Of a stretch of 61,338 nt of DNA, positions 47,801 to 56,470 are shown piece by piece. The number at the start of each line of letters is the position of its first letter. Position 1 is the first letter of the stretch. Source of the DNA: Phaeobacter sp. B1627 (GTDB lineage Bacteria; Pseudomonadota; Alphaproteobacteria; Rhodobacterales; Rhodobacteraceae); contig NZ_VCNK01000035.1 in the NCBI RefSeq assembly GCF_006265095.1, positions 1 to 61,338 of the forward strand, read 5' to 3'. Under the pieces are notes generated by a model, which worked only from the letters and a program-made list of their open reading frames with translations, ran no database searches and was not told the origin of the DNA. Both the position numbers and the translations under genes were made by a program.

Positions 47801-48510
47801 GCGAACCCTTTCTGATCGGTGAAAACATGACAGGGGGCTACGGCAAAGGGCCCGATATCCTGCATGATTGCACGATCGCCGTGAACCCGGGCGAGATCGC
47901 CGTGATCGTCGGTCCGAACGGGGCCGGCAAATCAACCGCGATGAAAGCAGTGTTTGGCATGCTGACCGTGCGATCGGGATCGGTCCGGCTGGCGGGCGAA
48001 GATATCACGCAGCTCAGCCCGCAGGACCGGGTGGTCAAGGGCATGGGCTTCGTGCCGCAGACCAGCAATATTTTTGCCTCCATGACAGTAGAGGAAAACC
48101 TCGAAATGGGGGCTTTCATACGGACGGATGACTTCTCGGAGACATTGGAGCAAGTTTACCATCTGTTCCCCATTCTGAAAGACAAGCGCAATCAGGCCGC
48201 GGGAGAGCTGTCGGGCGGGCAACGGCAACAGGTCGCCGTCGGCCGCGCCCTGATGACAAAGCCCAAGGTTTTGATGCTCGACGAGCCGACCGCCGGTGTG
48301 TCCCCGATTGTGATGGATGAGCTGTTTGACCGTATCATCGAAGTCGCCCGGACGGGTCTGCCGATCCTGATGGTCGAGCAGAATGCCAAGCAAGCGCTTG
48401 AAATAGCTGACAAAGGTTATGTCTTGGTGCAGGGGCGAAATGCCTATACCGGCACCGGGCAAGATCTTCTGGCTGATCCCGGAGTTCGCAAATCCTTTTT
48501 GGGGGGCTGA
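47797..48510 (+). CDS. Branched-chain-amino-acid-type ABC transporter ATP-binding protein LivF
   Basis: A 237-aa ABC ATPase. Walker A GPNGAGKST (39-47), signature LSGGQRQQVAVGRALM, Walker B LMLDEPTAGVSP and the LivF-specific LMVEQNAKQALEIADKGYVLVQGR are seen. Overlaps the livG-like gene by 4 nt and precedes livH by 3 nt. Confidence 0.94.
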   Translation: MSEPFLIGENMTGGYGKGPDILHDCTIAVNPGEIAVIVGPNGAGKSTAMKAVFGMLTVRSGSVRLAGEDITQLSPQDRVVKGMGFVPQTSNIFASMTVEENLEMGAFIRTDDFSETLEQVYHLFPILKDKRNQAAGELSGGQRQQVAVGRALMTKPKVLMLDEPTAGVSPIVMDELFDRIIEVARTGLPILMVEQNAKQALEIADKGYVLVQGRNAYTGTGQDLLADPGVRKSFLGG

Positions 48511-48513
48511 GCT

Positions 48514-49524
48514 ATGGACTTTCTCAATGCGCTTGTTGCGCTTTCGAACTTTGTGCTGATCCCGGGAATTGCCTATGGTAGCCAGCTGGCGCTCGGGGCG
48601 CTCGGGGTGACCCTGATCTACGGGATTTTGAGGTTTTCGAACTTTGCCCATGGCGACACCATGGCCTTCGGCACCATGGTCACGATCCTCTTTACCTGGT
48701 GGTTTCAGTCCCTTGGCATCAACGCCGGGCCTCTGCCGACCGCGCTCCTGGCCCTGCCTTTCGGAATTCTGGCGACGATGGCGCTTGTGGTTGCGACTGA
48801 CCGCGCGGTTTTCAAATTCTACCGACAGCAAAAAGCCAAACCGGTCGTCTTCGTGATGGTCTCGCTGGGCGTGATGTTCATGATGAACGGTCTGGTGCGG
48901 TTTATCATTGGTCCCGGCGACCAGCGATTTTCAGACGGTGAGCGCTTCATCATCAAGGCCCGCACGTTCAAGCAGATGACAGGCCTGGATGAGGGACTCG
49001 CGATCAAGACCTCGCAAGGGATCACAGTGGTGACAGCCATCATCGTCGTAGCGGTGCTGTTCTGGTTTCTGAACAAGACGCGCACCGGGAAGTCGATGCG
49101 CGCCTATTCCGACAATGAAGATCTGGCCCTGTTGTCCGGGATCAACCCGGAGCGCGTGGTGATCTATACCTGGTTGATCGTGGCCCTGCTGGCGACCGTG
49201 GCGGGGACATTATATGGCCTCGACAAGTCCTTCAAACCCTTCACATATTTCCAGCTGCTCCTGCCCATTTTCGCCGCTGCTATCGTCGGCGGGCTGGGCA
49301 GCCCGCTGGGGGCGATCGCCGGTGGTTTCGTCATCGCCATGAGCGAGGTGATCATCACCTATGCCTGGAAGAAAGTTGCGCAATACCTTCTGCCGGAAAG
49401 CATGGAGCCGGACGGTCTGGTACAGCTTCTGAGCACCGACTACAAATTCGCGGTCTCCTTCGCGATCCTCATCGTTGTGCTGTTGTTCAAACCCACCGGC
49501 ATCTTCAAAGGAAAAGCGGTATGA
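48514..49524 (+). CDS. Branched-chain-amino-acid-type ABC transporter permease LivH
   Basis: A 336-aa inner-membrane permease with about eight hydrophobic helices. The segments IYGILRFSNFAHGD (near 32-45) and ERVVIYTWLIVALLATVAGTLYGL, then IVGGLGSPLGAIAGG, are typical of LivH. Its last 4 nt overlap the livM start. Confidence 0.93.
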   Translation: MDFLNALVALSNFVLIPGIAYGSQLALGALGVTLIYGILRFSNFAHGDTMAFGTMVTILFTWWFQSLGINAGPLPTALLALPFGILATMALVVATDRAVFKFYRQQKAKPVVFVMVSLGVMFMMNGLVRFIIGPGDQRFSDGERFIIKARTFKQMTGLDEGLAIKTSQGITVVTAIIVVAVLFWFLNKTRTGKSMRAYSDNEDLALLSGINPERVVIYTWLIVALLATVAGTLYGLDKSFKPFTYFQLLLPIFAAAIVGGLGSPLGAIAGGFVIAMSEVIITYAWKKVAQYLLPESMEPDGLVQLLSTDYKFAVSFAILIVVLLFKPTGIFKGKAV

Positions 49525-50846
49525 CCGAGACTGTGAAACACACGCTTCTGTTCGTCGCCGTCGGTCTGTTGCTCCTGTTGGAAGGCACGACCACAGCGTT
49601 CGGGGTCTTCTCTGGATCCTGGAATTCGTCCCTCACGATCCTCAATATGGGGCTGATCTCGGCGATCATGGCCTTGGGAGTGAACCTGCAATGGGGGTTT
49701 GCGGGATTGTTCAATGTGGGCATCATGGGGTTCACGGCGCTTGGTGGGCTTGCGGTTGTGCTGATCGCAACGCCCGCTACGCCGGGTGCCTGGGACGCAG
49801 GCGGCCAACGCATTCTTCTGGCGCTCATTCTCGGGGCGACCACGATTTTCGGCGCAATTCTCGTCTATCACAAGATGTCTGGAAAACGCACGCGACCGCT
49901 TGCAATGATTGCGGTTCTGATCGTTGGTTTCTTCATCTATCGCGGCGTGTTGGATCCCGGAGTTGAAGCGGTCGAGAGCATCAACCCAGCCCTGGCTGGC
50001 AATATCGGCGGGCTTGGTTTGCCGGTTCTTCTGGCCTGGCCCGTTGGCGGTATTCTAGCAGCCGGTGTGGCCTGGGTTATCGGCAAAACCGCCCTTGGCC
50101 TGCGGTCCGATTACCTTGCGATTGCCACCTTGGGTATTGCTGAGATCATTCTGTCCGTCCTGAAGAATGAGGATTGGCTGTCCCGTGGGGTGAAAAACGT
50201 CGTCGGCCTGCCGCGCCCCGTGCCCTATGAGGTGGACCTGCAGAACAATCCGGATTTTGTGGAGCAGGCAGCGGCCTGGGGATTTGACGCCACCACGGCC
50301 TCCACGCTCTATGTCAAACTCGGCTATTCGCTGCTGTTCACCGCCGTTCTGCTGGTGCTGCTGTGGATGGCGCAGATGGCGCTGAAAAGCCCCTGGGGGC
50401 GGATGATGCGGGCGATCCGGGACAATGAGGTCGCCGCCAATGCCATGGGGAAAGACGTTACCAGCCGCCATCTGCAGATCTTCATCCTGGGCTCTGCGAT
50501 TTGCGGGATCGCCGGCGCGATGATGACCACGCTCGACAGTCAGCTCACGCCGGGCACATATAATCCGCTGCGCTTCACCTTTTTGATCTGGGTGATGGTG
50601 ATTGTTGGCGGGTCTGGCAATAACTTCGGCGCAGTGCTCGGCGGTCTTCTGGTCTGGTTCCTCTGGATCAAGGTGGAACCGCTGGGGCTCATGCTGATGG
50701 ATATCCTCACCGCTGGCATGGCCGAAGACAACGGATTGCGTGTTCATCTACTGGAAAGCGCGGCCCATATGCGTCTGTTCACGATGGGCCTCATTTTGCT
50801 GCTGGTTCTCAGGTTCAGTCCGCGCGGACTTATTCCTGAAAAATAA
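49521..50846 (+). CDS. Branched-chain-amino-acid-type ABC transporter permease LivM
   Basis: A 441-aa permease with about ten helices. It has the LivM core YLAIATLGIAEI, GRMMRAIRDNEVAANAMGKD and FSPRGLIPEK at the C-terminus. It is about 90-100 residues longer than many LivM proteins because of added N-terminal membrane segments (about 1-150), as in other Rhodobacterales. Last gene of the transport operon, convergent with the DUF853 gene. Confidence 0.93.
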   Translation: MTETVKHTLLFVAVGLLLLLEGTTTAFGVFSGSWNSSLTILNMGLISAIMALGVNLQWGFAGLFNVGIMGFTALGGLAVVLIATPATPGAWDAGGQRILLALILGATTIFGAILVYHKMSGKRTRPLAMIAVLIVGFFIYRGVLDPGVEAVESINPALAGNIGGLGLPVLLAWPVGGILAAGVAWVIGKTALGLRSDYLAIATLGIAEIILSVLKNEDWLSRGVKNVVGLPRPVPYEVDLQNNPDFVEQAAAWGFDATTASTLYVKLGYSLLFTAVLLVLLWMAQMALKSPWGRMMRAIRDNEVAANAMGKDVTSRHLQIFILGSAICGIAGAMMTTLDSQLTPGTYNPLRFTFLIWVMVIVGGSGNNFGAVLGGLLVWFLWIKVEPLGLMLMDILTAGMAEDNGLRVHLLESAAHMRLFTMGLILLLVLRFSPRGLIPEK

Positions 50847-50872
50847 TGACCAGGCCTGAAAAATATGAACCA

Positions 50873-50905
50873 GGCCAGGCGCCGTCCGAGAGCAGGGCGG
50901 CGCCT
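50873..50905. terminator. Hairpin between livM and the DUF853 gene
   Basis: A 10-bp perfect stem CCAGGCGCCG/CGGCGCCTGG (50873-50882, 50896-50905), extendable by three more pairs. No U-tract on either strand, so it is perhaps a weak or factor-aided terminator for the convergent genes. Confidence 0.45.
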
Positions 50906-50928
50906 GGCAGCGCGGGAACAGACGTCTG

Positions 50929-52476
50929 TCAGCGACCTTTGAACAGGCCGCCCAGAATTCCGCGGACAATGCGTCGCCCGGTCGTGCCCTTCAACTCCTT
51001 GATGACGGCCTCGGACATGGCTGAGGCAAAGGTATCCGCGCGACCGCCGAGCTTGCGCGATGTCGACCGCCCGACCCGTCCGCCGTTGTAGCGGCGCGCA
51101 GCGCTGAACTCACGGACCATCGGATCTGGTGCGGTTTCGGCGATCTCTTCGGCTTCTGCGGCCTCTTTCGCGGCCTGATCCGCACGCGCCCTGAGCATTT
51201 CAAAAGCCGATTTGCGATCCACCGGAGTGTCGTATTTTCCGGACATATCCGAGGCTTGCAGGACGGCCTTGCGTTCGGCAGCCGTTATCGGGCCCAATTG
51301 GCTGGAGGGTGGCCGGATCAAGGTGCGCTCCACAATGCCGGGAACGGCCTTTTTCTGCAGCATTGACGTGACCGCTTCACCAACCCCGACTTCGCGGATG
51401 GCGTCTTCGGTCGGAAATCGAGGGTTTTCGCGATAGGTTTCTGCGGCGAGTTTCAGTTTTTTCCGGTCCCGCGCCGTAAACGCACGCAGGGCGTGCTGGA
51501 TCCGGTTGCCCAGCTGTCCAAGGATGTCCTCGGGAATATCGTCGGGCGATTGGGTCACGAAATAGACGCCAACCCCCTTGGACCGGATCAGGCGCGCGAC
51601 CTGTTCAACCTTGTCAACAAGGGCTTTGGGCGCATCCTCAAACAGCAGATGTGCCTCGTCGAAGAAAAACACCAGCTTTGGTTTCTCCGGATCCCCCACC
51701 TCGGGAAGTGTTTCGAACAATTCGCTCAGCAACCAGAGGAGAAAGGTCGCATAGAGTTTCGGAGCCGCCATCAGTTTGTCCGCAGCGAGAATGTTGACCA
51801 TTCCCCGCCCGGCCGCGTCCTGTCGCATCAAATCGGACAATTCCAGTGCCGGTTCGCCGAACATCTTGGCGCCACCCTGGTTTTCAAGAACCAAAAGCCG
51901 GCGCTGTATGGCGCCGATGGAGGCGGTGGAGACATTTCCATAGCGCAAGGACAGGCTATCGCGGTTTTCACCGACCCAAACCAACAGGGCCTGCAGGTCC
52001 TTCAGGTCCAGCAGCGGCAGCCCCTGTTCATCCGCCAGACGGAATGCGATGTTGAGGATCCCTTCCTGCGCTTCGCTCAGCTCCAGCAGCTGAGACAGCA
52101 ACAGCGGACCCATCTCTGCCACGGTCGTCCGCACCGGATGGCCCTGATCGCCGAACAGATCCCAGAAGGTGACGGGTACGTTGTGATAGGAAAAAGCGGT
52201 AAACTGAATTTTTTGCGCTCTTTTAATGAACGCATCATGAAGAGCCGTTTCTGCGCTCCCGGCCTTGACGAGTCCCGAAAGATCGCCCTTCACATCCGCA
52301 AGGAATACGGGCACGCCTTCGTTGGAGAAACTCTCTGCAAGGATCTGAAGAGTAACGGTTTTGCCAGTTCCGGTTGCCCCAGCGACAAGGCCGTGGCGGT
52401 TGGCGTATTTCAGCGTCAGATGCTGTGGCGCCGCATAGTCCTCACCTCCGCCACCGATAAAGATTTCTTTTGGCAT
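50929..52476 (-). CDS. HerA-like ATPase, DUF853 (YjgR) family
   Basis: A 515-aa P-loop ATPase of the HerA/FtsK-like DUF853 family. It opens MPKEIFIGGGGEDY; Walker A is GATGTGKT (33-40), Walker B is LVFFFDEAHLLF, with QSPDDIPEDILGQLGNRIQHALRAFT (sensor region) downstream. The C-terminal tail ends GTTGRRIVRGILGGLFKGR, as in relatives. Function is unproven; a role in DNA translocation or processing is suggested for the superfamily. ATG at 52476 is used; an extension to 52518 is unlikely. Confidence 0.9.
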   Translation of the reverse strand: MPKEIFIGGGGEDYAAPQHLTLKYANRHGLVAGATGTGKTVTLQILAESFSNEGVPVFLADVKGDLSGLVKAGSAETALHDAFIKRAQKIQFTAFSYHNVPVTFWDLFGDQGHPVRTTVAEMGPLLLSQLLELSEAQEGILNIAFRLADEQGLPLLDLKDLQALLVWVGENRDSLSLRYGNVSTASIGAIQRRLLVLENQGGAKMFGEPALELSDLMRQDAAGRGMVNILAADKLMAAPKLYATFLLWLLSELFETLPEVGDPEKPKLVFFFDEAHLLFEDAPKALVDKVEQVARLIRSKGVGVYFVTQSPDDIPEDILGQLGNRIQHALRAFTARDRKKLKLAAETYRENPRFPTEDAIREVGVGEAVTSMLQKKAVPGIVERTLIRPPSSQLGPITAAERKAVLQASDMSGKYDTPVDRKSAFEMLRARADQAAKEAAEAEEIAETAPDPMVREFSAARRYNGGRVGRSTSRKLGGRADTFASAMSEAVIKELKGTTGRRIVRGILGGLFKGR

Positions 52477-52525
52477 TCCTTCATTACTCCTAATCCCGGT
52501 TATGGAACGAAAATACAATGTTAAC

Positions 52526-52628
52526 CTATAAGTGCCAGTCTGAACCTGCTCGCTGGTTCCTTTGCGGTGAACCGGCGGACATTTCCTCCCTGTCAGACTG
52601 GCCGTGCCTTGTGCACGGCCATTTTTTT
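52526..52628 (+). ncRNA. Candidate small RNA with intrinsic terminator
   Basis: No gene lies upstream on this strand for 1.6 kb, yet a strong terminator stands here: TGGCCGTGC/GCACGGCCA (52599-52607, 52613-52621) followed by seven T. Upstream are a 9-bp hairpin CGCTGGTTC/GAACCGGCG (about 52551-52577) and a small hairpin GACA/TGTC exposing TTTCCTCCC. A further 10-bp pairing GCCAGTCTGA/TCAGACTGGC (52534-52543, 52593-52602) would compete with the terminator stem. A TACAAT at 52514-52519 could be a -10 element. The CCUCCC loop suggests base-pairing with ribosome binding sites, as in the CcsR RNAs of Rhodobacter. The 5' end is a guess. Confidence 0.5.
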
Positions 52629-52805
52629 CGCCGAACGCAAGATTGTGGCGTCTGATGTCATATTTCTTCAGTAAAAGACGCGCAAAAGGAAGCTTTAGAG
52701 CAGATCCTGATTTTTTTTGTTATTCCATGTTGACCGGGCGCGAATTCGCTCGTAACGTTCTGAATAATAACTAAGTCGGCCAGTCCGACGGGGAGAAGAA
52801 TTTGC

Positions 52806-52832
52806 AAAAAGGGGGCTTCTGGCCCCCTTTTT
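52806..52832. terminator. Orphan strong hairpin terminator
   Basis: An 11-bp stem AAAAAGGGGGC/GCCCCCTTTTT with loop TTCTG. It could end a transcript on either strand. The spacer 52629-52805 before it has no gene but shows TTGACC (about 52733), a palindrome GCGAATTCGC and a small hairpin GTCGG/CCGAC, so a second short RNA is possible. Confidence 0.6.
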
Positions 52833-52840
52833 CGCGTCCT

Positions 52841-52863
52841 GCCAGTTGACCGGCCAGTTGACC
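52841..52863. repeat. 11-bp direct repeat
   Basis: GCCAGTTGACC occurs at 52841-52851 and 52853-52863, separated by one base. Unknown meaning; possibly a binding site pair in the upstream region of the IalB gene. Confidence 0.5.
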
Positions 52864-53033
52864 CGCCCGCCATCGGGCACGCAGCCCTGCCAGCCACACC
52901 AAGGCCAGCCCCATACACCGACCAATCCGATCGGCGGAAACCCGGGAATTGCAGGGGATTCGCCGTTATTTTCCTGACACGTCCGGGCGGTCATGGTACA
53001 CGCGGACGATAGAACCAAACAGAAGAGGCATTC

Positions 53034-53684
53034 ATGTTGAAATCCCTCAGCTCGCTCTCTTTTGCGCTTATTCTGGCGGCTGTTACGCCGCTCCATGCGC
53101 AAGAGGCGACCGATCAGGATGCTGCGGAACCATCTGCAGAAACCACAGAAAACAGCACTGCTGCGCAACCGCAAAATGCAGATCAACTGCTGGATTTGGG
53201 CACTCCGAACGACGCTGCAATGCGCGTCGGTCAGCGCTATTCCAAAGAGAAGTTCGGAGATTGGGATCTGGCCTGCGTTCATACCAGTTCCGGCGATGAT
53301 CCTTGCTCCCTGCTGCAGGTGCTGCTCGACGACGAGGGCGGCCCGGTGGCAGAAGTGTCCTTGTTCCGGATCGACCAATCCGGTGGTGGTCTCGCGGTCG
53401 CCGGCGCAACAGTGATCGCCCCTCTGGAGACTTTGCTGCCTGCCGGCCTGTCAATCTCAGTCGATGGTGCACCAGGAAAGCGCTACAATTTTTCCTTCTG
53501 CAATACCGCAGGCTGTGTCGCGCAAATTGGCCTCACCGAAGCGGACATCAATGCGTTCAAACAAGGCAGCGCGGCCGTCTTCAGCCTGCGCCCGGCGCCG
53601 TCGCCTGACACATTGGTTTCAGTGAAAATGTCGCTGAATGGGTTTACGGCCGGCTACAACGCTGTGGACGTCGTCAAGCAATAG
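53034..53684 (+). CDS. Invasion-associated locus B (IalB) family protein
   Basis: A 216-aa exported protein. Residues 1-22 form a signal peptide (cleavage after LHA), followed by an acidic, Thr/Asn/Gln-rich linker (about 23-60) and the IalB domain: KFGDWDLACV, CSLLQVL, and a C-terminal NFSFCNTAGCVAQIGL with two cysteines. IalB was named in Bartonella, but homologues are widespread in free-living alphaproteobacteria with no proven role. A ribosome site GAGG (53022-53026 area) precedes the ATG. Single gene with a terminator. Confidence 0.9.
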   Translation: MLKSLSSLSFALILAAVTPLHAQEATDQDAAEPSAETTENSTAAQPQNADQLLDLGTPNDAAMRVGQRYSKEKFGDWDLACVHTSSGDDPCSLLQVLLDDEGGPVAEVSLFRIDQSGGGLAVAGATVIAPLETLLPAGLSISVDGAPGKRYNFSFCNTAGCVAQIGLTEADINAFKQGSAAVFSLRPAPSPDTLVSVKMSLNGFTAGYNAVDVVKQ

Positions 53685-53703
53685 ACCCGACTTGCCGTGA
53701 CAG

Positions 53704-53744
53704 AAAACGCCCGCCTCTGGACCCCGGTCCGGCGGGCGTTTTTT
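53704..53744 (+). terminator. Terminator of the IalB-family gene
   Basis: AAAACGCCCGCC (53704-53715) pairs with GGCGGGCGTTTT (53731-53742) with a 15-nt loop, ending in T6. Confidence 0.85.
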
Positions 53745-53806
53745 ATGGGGATGTGCTGGATTTTTGCGTCCCCCAGGACACTGCCCCCAGACACGAGGAT
53801 TTTGAA

Positions 53807-55015
53807 TCAGATCCGCCTGAGCGCCAGAACCGCATTCAATCCGCCAAAGGCGAAGGCGTTCGTCAGCGCGACGTCGACCTCGGCCTCGCGGGCTTCGTTT
53901 GGAACCACGTCGAGGGCACATTCGGGATCCGGTTCTTCATAGCCGATCGTCGGCGCGATTATCCCGTCTTGCAATGCCATGATGCAGGCGAGTAATTCCA
54001 CGGCTCCGGTGCCGCCGATCAAATGCCCGTGCATGGATTTCGTGGATGAAATCAGCAGGTTATCTGCGTGAGGTCCGAACACATCGGCGACGGCTGCACA
54101 TTCTGTTTTGTCATTTGCAGCGGTGCCCGTACCATGCGCGTTGATATAGCCGACCTCATCCGCGTTGATCCTGGCGTCCTTCAGCGCCCCCGAAATAGCG
54201 CGAGCGGCCCCTTGTTTGCTAGGCATCACAATGTCGGCCGCATCGGAACTCATGGCATAGCCAATGACTTCACACTGGATTTCGGCGCCACGGGCGCGCG
54301 CGTGTTCGTATTCTTCGAACACAAATATGCCCGCGCCCTCGCCCTGAACCATCCCGTTTCGGTTGGCACTGAAGGGGCGACAGGCGTCCTTGGACATCAC
54401 CCGCAGCCCCTCCCAGGCCTTGACCCCGCCAAAGCACAGCATCGATTCAGATCCGCCAGTGACCATGACCGGGCTCATGCCGCTGCGCACCATCTGAAAG
54501 GCCTGCGCCATGGCATGGTTTGACGATGCGCAGGCGGTGGAGACCGTGAAACTGGGCCCCTTCAGGTTGTATTCCATCGACACGTGGCTGGCGGCCGAAT
54601 TGTTCATGAGTTTGGGAACCACAAAGGGGTGCACCCGGTTCTTTCCATCCTCGTAGACCGAGCGATAGTTATCGTCCCATGTCGAAACGCCGCCGCCGGC
54701 AGTGCCCAGGACAACACCAGATTTCGCGGCAAGTTCGCCGGTAAACTCAAGCCCGGACTGGCGAATGGCTTCGTCTGCAGCAAATAAAGTAAACTGGGTG
54801 AAGCGATCATAGAGCGCCATTTGCTGACGGTTGAAACGGCCTTCTGCTTCGAAATCATGCACTTGCCCGCCGATCTGAATGGCGAGACGCGCGACATCGC
54901 GAAATTCCAGCTGGCCTATTCCGCAGCGGCCCTCTCGCATGGCTTCACGCGTGGCAGCGGCGGAATGTCCGAGCGCATTGATGGTCCCGGCGCCGGTGAT
55001 CACAACCCGTTTCAT
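53807..55015 (-). CDS. Beta-ketoacyl-ACP synthase (FabF-like)
   Basis: A 402-aa condensing enzyme. The active-site cysteine is Cys162 (TVSTACASS), with His294 (NAHGTGTAANDKTE), Lys326 and His331 (STKSMHGHLIGGTG), the full KAS II set. It extends an acyl chain on ACP by two carbons. It follows, 35 nt away on the same strand, a dedicated acyl carrier protein and an lpxD-like gene, which points to a specialised acyl group, perhaps for lipid A, rather than bulk fatty-acid synthesis. Confidence 0.93.
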   Translation of the reverse strand: MKRVVITGAGTINALGHSAAATREAMREGRCGIGQLEFRDVARLAIQIGGQVHDFEAEGRFNRQQMALYDRFTQFTLFAADEAIRQSGLEFTGELAAKSGVVLGTAGGGVSTWDDNYRSVYEDGKNRVHPFVVPKLMNNSAASHVSMEYNLKGPSFTVSTACASSNHAMAQAFQMVRSGMSPVMVTGGSESMLCFGGVKAWEGLRVMSKDACRPFSANRNGMVQGEGAGIFVFEEYEHARARGAEIQCEVIGYAMSSDAADIVMPSKQGAARAISGALKDARINADEVGYINAHGTGTAANDKTECAAVADVFGPHADNLLISSTKSMHGHLIGGTGAVELLACIMALQDGIIAPTIGYEEPDPECALDVVPNEAREAEVDVALTNAFAFGGLNAVLALRRI

Positions 55016-55050
55016 CTTCTGTCCTCTTGCCTGGGAACATGCCCGGGTGC

Positions 55051-55308
55051 TCAGCCTTTTGCGGCAATCAGCCTGTCTATACCGGCAACAATTGCCGCGA
55101 CATTCGAGATGTCGAAATCGCTCTCGCTTGGTTCATTCGCGTTAAAGGGGATCGAGATGTCAAATTCTTCTTCGATGGAGAAGATGCTTTCGACCAATCC
55201 GAGGCTGTCGATTCCGAGGTCTTCCAGTGTGCTGTCGAGGGTGACTTCTGACGGATCCAGCACCGCTTGTTCAGCGATGATTGCGATGACCTTGTCCTGC
55301 GTGCTCAT
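55051..55308 (-). CDS. Specialised acyl carrier protein
   Basis: An 85-aa acidic ACP. The phosphopantetheine serine is Ser35 in DLGIDSLGLVE, a variant of the usual DSLxxVE. Housekeeping AcpP in this group reads LGADSLDTVE, so this is a second ACP. The C-terminal half is longer in the loop (NANEPSESDFD). Position between an lpxD-like and a KAS gene resembles the idea of AcpXL clusters in rhizobia, but sequence identity to AcpXL cannot be judged here. Confidence 0.92.
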   Translation of the reverse strand: MSTQDKVIAIIAEQAVLDPSEVTLDSTLEDLGIDSLGLVESIFSIEEEFDISIPFNANEPSESDFDISNVAAIVAGIDRLIAAKG

Positions 55309-55360
55309 AAAAGCGGCTCCTGCGGGATAAAAGACTGCCTGAGGTGTACTAAGTGCTGCT

Positions 55361-56434
55361 CTATTTGAAAACAGCCTTTTTCAGAGCATCCAAATCCCGG
55401 AGCATGCGCGGCAGTCGGCGCTGTGCCTTATACATTTCCGTATGAGTGTCCATTTTGACGGCGGGATAGCCCATCATCACCCGACCGGCAGGGACATTGG
55501 AGAGGATCTTGGTTCCCCCCCCGGCGATCACCCGATCTCCGATCGCAATATTGTCGCCAACCCCGCATTGCCCGCCCAATACAACGTTGTCGCCAACCGT
55601 GACCGATCCGGACAGGCCAGTCTGGCCACAGAGCAGGCAGTCGTTGCCGATGCGACAGTTGTGGCCAATGTGCACAAGGTTGTCGATCTTGGTGCCATCG
55701 CCGATTTCCGTGTCACGGATCGTGCCGTTGTCAACGGTCGCGTTTGCGCCAATTTCAACGTCATTTCCGATCCTTACGGAGCCAAGTGAATGTATCCGTA
55801 CCCAGGATTGCGCCTTGGCTTCGCCCTGATCGCCCAAGGTCTTGCGTACGTTCTCCGCCCCCGACGTCTCGGGCGTCACATAGGAAAAGCCATCGGGTGC
55901 GATCCGGGCACCCGGCTGGGCCCGGAACCGGTCGCCGATGGTGGCGCGGGCCCCGATGGAGACCATCTCCCGCAGGATGGCGCCGTTCCCAAGGGTCACG
56001 TCCGCTCCAATAAAACAATGTGCCCCGATGACAGACCCCGCCCCGATCCTGGCGCCGGGGCCGACCACCACCAACGGCCCGATCGTCACATCCGCACCGA
56101 TTTCTGCTTCTGGGTCGATGACGGCGGAGGGGTGAATGCCTGCATGTTCGCGCTGTCCCGGATCGAGCAGACGGGTGACTCCGCCCATTGCCAGACGGGG
56201 GCGAGAGACAAATATCGCGGCCTCCAGGCCCATCGCCTTCCAATCGGCACCGTCCCAAAGAAGAGCGGCCTTCGACTGCCCGGCAGCGAGCGCTTCGGCA
56301 TATTTCGGCGACATCGCCATGGCGAGCGCATCAGGCCCTGCGTCCTGCGGTTCGGCCGCGTGGGTAATAACCAGATCAACGGCTCCTGCGGCCTCTGCAC
56401 CTATTGCATCGGCAATCTCACGTATGGTGAACAT
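55361..56434 (-). CDS. LpxD-like acyltransferase (UDP-3-O-acylglucosamine N-acyltransferase family)
   Basis: A 357-aa left-handed beta-helix acyltransferase. The N-terminal uridine-binding-like domain (1-95) is followed by hexapeptide repeats (98-330), including DGFSYV (180s) and VHIGHNCRIGN with His258 at the place of the E. coli catalytic His239. Family LpxD adds a 3-hydroxyacyl chain to the lipid A precursor. The usual lpxD sits beside lpxA and fabZ; none is here, so this is probably a second copy that uses the neighbouring ACP. 36 nt separate it from the L,D-transpeptidase gene upstream. Confidence 0.9.
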   Translation of the reverse strand: MFTIREIADAIGAEAAGAVDLVITHAAEPQDAGPDALAMAMSPKYAEALAAGQSKAALLWDGADWKAMGLEAAIFVSRPRLAMGGVTRLLDPGQREHAGIHPSAVIDPEAEIGADVTIGPLVVVGPGARIGAGSVIGAHCFIGADVTLGNGAILREMVSIGARATIGDRFRAQPGARIAPDGFSYVTPETSGAENVRKTLGDQGEAKAQSWVRIHSLGSVRIGNDVEIGANATVDNGTIRDTEIGDGTKIDNLVHIGHNCRIGNDCLLCGQTGLSGSVTVGDNVVLGGQCGVGDNIAIGDRVIAGGGTKILSNVPAGRVMMGYPAVKMDTHTEMYKAQRRLPRMLRDLDALKKAVFK

Positions 56435-56470
56435 CGGGCCATTCCTCCTGAACCGGATCTGGCGCGAGAC

